Positions 6,785-8,120 of a stretch of 8,120 nt of DNA are shown here, in pieces. The position numbers and the translations under genes were made by a program. Within the stretch, counting starts at the first letter, position 1. The number at the start of each line of letters is the position of its first letter. The stretch is from positions 1 to 8,120 of the forward strand of contig DXLM01000103.1 of NCBI GenBank assembly GCA_019414725.1. Reading direction: 5' to 3'. A model generated the notes under the pieces. It ran no database searches and was not told where the DNA came from. It saw only the letters and a list, made by a program, of their open reading frames with translations. This DNA comes from Bacteroides sp. Lineage in GTDB: Bacteria; Bacteroidota; Bacteroidia; Bacteroidales; Bacteroidaceae.

Positions 6785-7411
6785 ATGAGCATATTTTCAA
6801 AATTATTTGGTAAAAAACAGACAGAAGGAGAAGAAACAAGCCGCATAGGTGGTATGGAAGACTTCATGACACTAATCCGTGTATATTATCAGTCTGTAAT
6901 GGCCTGCAACATAGGTATCACAAATATTAATTTTTTGCCAGACATGGCAGTTTTCAAACGCACCCTTAAAATACCGACCCAAAACAACAAGTTGGGAATT
7001 GCTGAGAAGTCACGCTGCAAAAAGATGTTAGTAGAACTTTATGGTCTAAGTGATGATTTCTTTAAAGAAATTGACGGTTCTATAAAAAAGAATTGCAAGA
7101 ATGTAAATGATGTCAAGACTTATCTTTTTATGTTCCAAGGATTCAGCAATGACTTGATGATGCTGATAGGTAATTTGATGCAATGGAAATTCCGTATGCC
7201 CAGCGTAATGAAAAAAATGTTACGTAACATGACCGAGAAAACAATTCATGATATCATGACCAAGACCGACTGGAAAGACGAAAGCGTACACAAGACCTGT
7301 GTTGCCATCCGTAAATACAAACAAGCCTTAGGATATTCTGAAAACTGGATGACGGAATATGTGTATAACATTGTATTACTGGCTAAAAAAGAACCAAAGC
7401 CAAAAGAATAA
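6785..7411 (+). CDS. Conserved-looking hypothetical protein, mostly helical and cytosolic
   Basis: I do not recognise this 208-residue protein. It begins with a short amphipathic, basic stretch (MSIFSKLFGKK) and an acidic patch (TEGEE). A mainly alpha-helical body follows, rich in Met, Lys, Phe and Leu, and the protein ends in the charged tail AKKEPKPKE (200-208). No signal peptide, membrane helix, metal-binding cysteine cluster or nucleotide-binding motif is evident. Tracts such as ETSRIGGMEDFMTLIRVYYQ (17-36) and FMFQGFSNDLMMLIGNLMQW (115-134) look like packed helices. The gene follows its own -7 box and lies 14 bases before the DNA-glycosylase gene on the same strand, so the two are probably co-transcribed. 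This gives a weak hint of a role near nucleic acids but no proof. Base composition and codon use look like the neighbours. That it is a gene is well supported; its function is open. Confidence 0.85.
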   Translation: MSIFSKLFGKKQTEGEETSRIGGMEDFMTLIRVYYQSVMACNIGITNINFLPDMAVFKRTLKIPTQNNKLGIAEKSRCKKMLVELYGLSDDFFKEIDGSIKKNCKNVNDVKTYLFMFQGFSNDLMMLIGNLMQWKFRMPSVMKKMLRNMTEKTIHDIMTKTDWKDESVHKTCVAIRKYKQALGYSENWMTEYVYNIVLLAKKEPKPKE

Positions 7412-7425
7412 TCATTAAAGATTTT

Positions 7426-8019
7426 ATGAAATCCTTATTAAATATAGAAGAACATCCATTAGAGCCTTTTTTACCGGTTAACGCCAAACTACTGATGTTA
7501 GGCAGTTTTCCCCCACAAAAGAAACGATGGAGCATGGAATTCTTTTATCCCAATCTGCAAAATGATATGTGGCGTATTTTTGGAATAATATTTTTCCAAA
7601 ACAAAGACCACTTTCTGAATCCTGACAAAAAGGTATTTGACAAGGAACGTATTATTGATCTTTTGAACAAAAAAGGCATCGCACTTTATGATACCGCTTC
7701 AGCTGTTCGCCGTTTACAGGACAATGCCTCAGACAAATTTCTGGAAGTTGTAGAACAGACAGATATCAGTTTGCTACTGAAGCAGATTCCAATGTGCAAG
7801 GCCATTGTAACCACAGGACAAAAAGCAACGGATATTATTCGTGAACAAATAAAGGTAAAAGAACCCGTTGTAGGAACCAGTGAACCTTTCGAATTCGAAG
7901 ACCGGACAATGCGATTATACAGAATGCCTTCGTCCAGCCGTGCCTACCCGTTGCCCATTGAAAAAAAATCAGCAATATACCGGGTCATGTTCAATGAGTT
8001 AGGCCTATTAAACGAATAA
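7426..8019 (+). CDS. Uracil-DNA glycosylase superfamily protein, similar to hypoxanthine-DNA glycosylase (family 6)
   Basis: The 197-residue protein fits the uracil-DNA glycosylase fold, which removes deaminated bases from DNA to start base-excision repair. Motif 1 is LMLGSFPP (23-30), followed by FFYPNLQNDMWRIFG (39-53). This resembles the GSxPG...YYxxPxNxFW pattern of hypoxanthine-DNA glycosylases (family 6), with Asn46 in the place of the conserved Asn of that pattern. A middle strand, AIVTTGQKATD (126-136), matches the conserved TxGxxA element. The C-terminal motif RMPSSSRAYP (166-175) corresponds to the LPSTSP-type DNA-intercalation loop. No iron-sulfur cysteines of the family 4/5 kind are seen. 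The final Gly of motif 1 is Pro here, so the preferred base may differ. The start codon lies 14 bases after the preceding gene without a strong Shine-Dalgarno sequence, which is common in this group. The superfamily assignment is confident; the exact family and substrate are less so. Confidence 0.88.
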   Translation: MKSLLNIEEHPLEPFLPVNAKLLMLGSFPPQKKRWSMEFFYPNLQNDMWRIFGIIFFQNKDHFLNPDKKVFDKERIIDLLNKKGIALYDTASAVRRLQDNASDKFLEVVEQTDISLLLKQIPMCKAIVTTGQKATDIIREQIKVKEPVVGTSEPFEFEDRTMRLYRMPSSSRAYPLPIEKKSAIYRVMFNELGLLNE

Positions 8020-8044
8020 TGAACAATATTTTTTCATAAATAGG

Positions 8045-8075
8045 TTTGTATATTCCAAATATTACACTACCTTTG
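8045..8075 (+). promoter_or_regulatory. Consensus Bacteroides promoter of the tRNA gene
   Basis: TTTG (8045-8048), 19 bases, then TACCTTTG (8068-8075) gives a full match to the -33/-7 consensus. The -7 box ends 11 bases before the mature tRNA 5' end at 8087, leaving a leader of only a few bases for RNase P to remove. This is the cleanest promoter in the window, as expected for a strongly expressed stable-RNA gene. Confidence 0.75.
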
Positions 8076-8086
8076 CAGCCGCAAAC

Positions 8087-8120
8087 ACGGGAGTAGCTCA
8101 GTTGGTAGAGCACCGGTCTC
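8087..8120 (+). tRNA. 5' part of a tRNA gene, very probably tRNA-Trp (CCA), cut by the window edge
   Basis: The sequence ACGGGAG (positions 1-7 of the acceptor stem), T8, A9 and a complete D-arm are present. The D-stem GCTC (8096-8099) pairs with GAGC (8108-8111), and its loop contains the conserved GG. Anticodon-stem bases CCGGT (8113-8117), loop C32-T33 and the first anticodon base C34 (8120) then end the window. The stretch GAGCACCGGTCTC is the same as in the E. coli tRNA-Trp as I recall it, where the anticodon CCA follows. C34 rules out many other isoacceptors. The 3' half is not in the window, so the identity is inferred. Confidence 0.88.

Overview
The window looks like chromosomal DNA of a gut Bacteroidales bacterium, probably Bacteroides or Phocaeicola. 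The evidence is a hybrid two-component regulator of the type typical of that group, AT-rich intergenic DNA with few strong Shine-Dalgarno sequences, and several Bacteroides-type promoters (TTTG, 19-21 bases, TAnnTTTG). The species cannot be fixed from the sequence alone.

Left half, minus strand. A bidirectional terminator (about 27-76) is followed by a 92-residue stand-alone GNAT-type acetyltransferase (78-356). Next comes a 1319-residue hybrid sensor kinase/AraC-type regulator (506-4465). It has a signal peptide, a beta-propeller sensor, a Y_Y_Y domain, one membrane helix, a histidine kinase with its H, N and G boxes, and a C-terminal AraC-type DNA-binding domain. It lacks the receiver domain that normally sits between kinase and AraC domain. 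In its place is an acidic linker of about 140 residues. This is the most unusual thing in the window.

Middle, plus strand. Divergent from the regulator, across 132 bases, lies a probable two-gene operon: a 215-residue AlbA_2 (Schlafen-type)/winged-helix protein (4598-5245) and, five bases on, a sodium:alanine/glycine symporter of the AGCS family (5251-6651). The AlbA_2 gene has a TAnnTTTG box ending only eight bases before its ATG, which suggests a leaderless or nearly leaderless mRNA.

Right part, plus strand. A second probable operon has its own TAnnTTTG box. It encodes an unrecognised 208-residue soluble protein (6785-7411) and a 197-residue member of the uracil-DNA glycosylase superfamily that resembles hypoxanthine-DNA glycosylases (7426-8019). 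The window ends inside a tRNA gene (from 8087), very probably tRNA-Trp, preceded by a full consensus promoter.

No polysaccharide-utilisation genes (SusC/SusD pairs, glycoside hydrolases), mobile elements or CRISPR arrays are visible. The hybrid regulator is therefore an orphan here, and its closest potential targets are the divergent AlbA_2/symporter genes or itself. That link is inference only.
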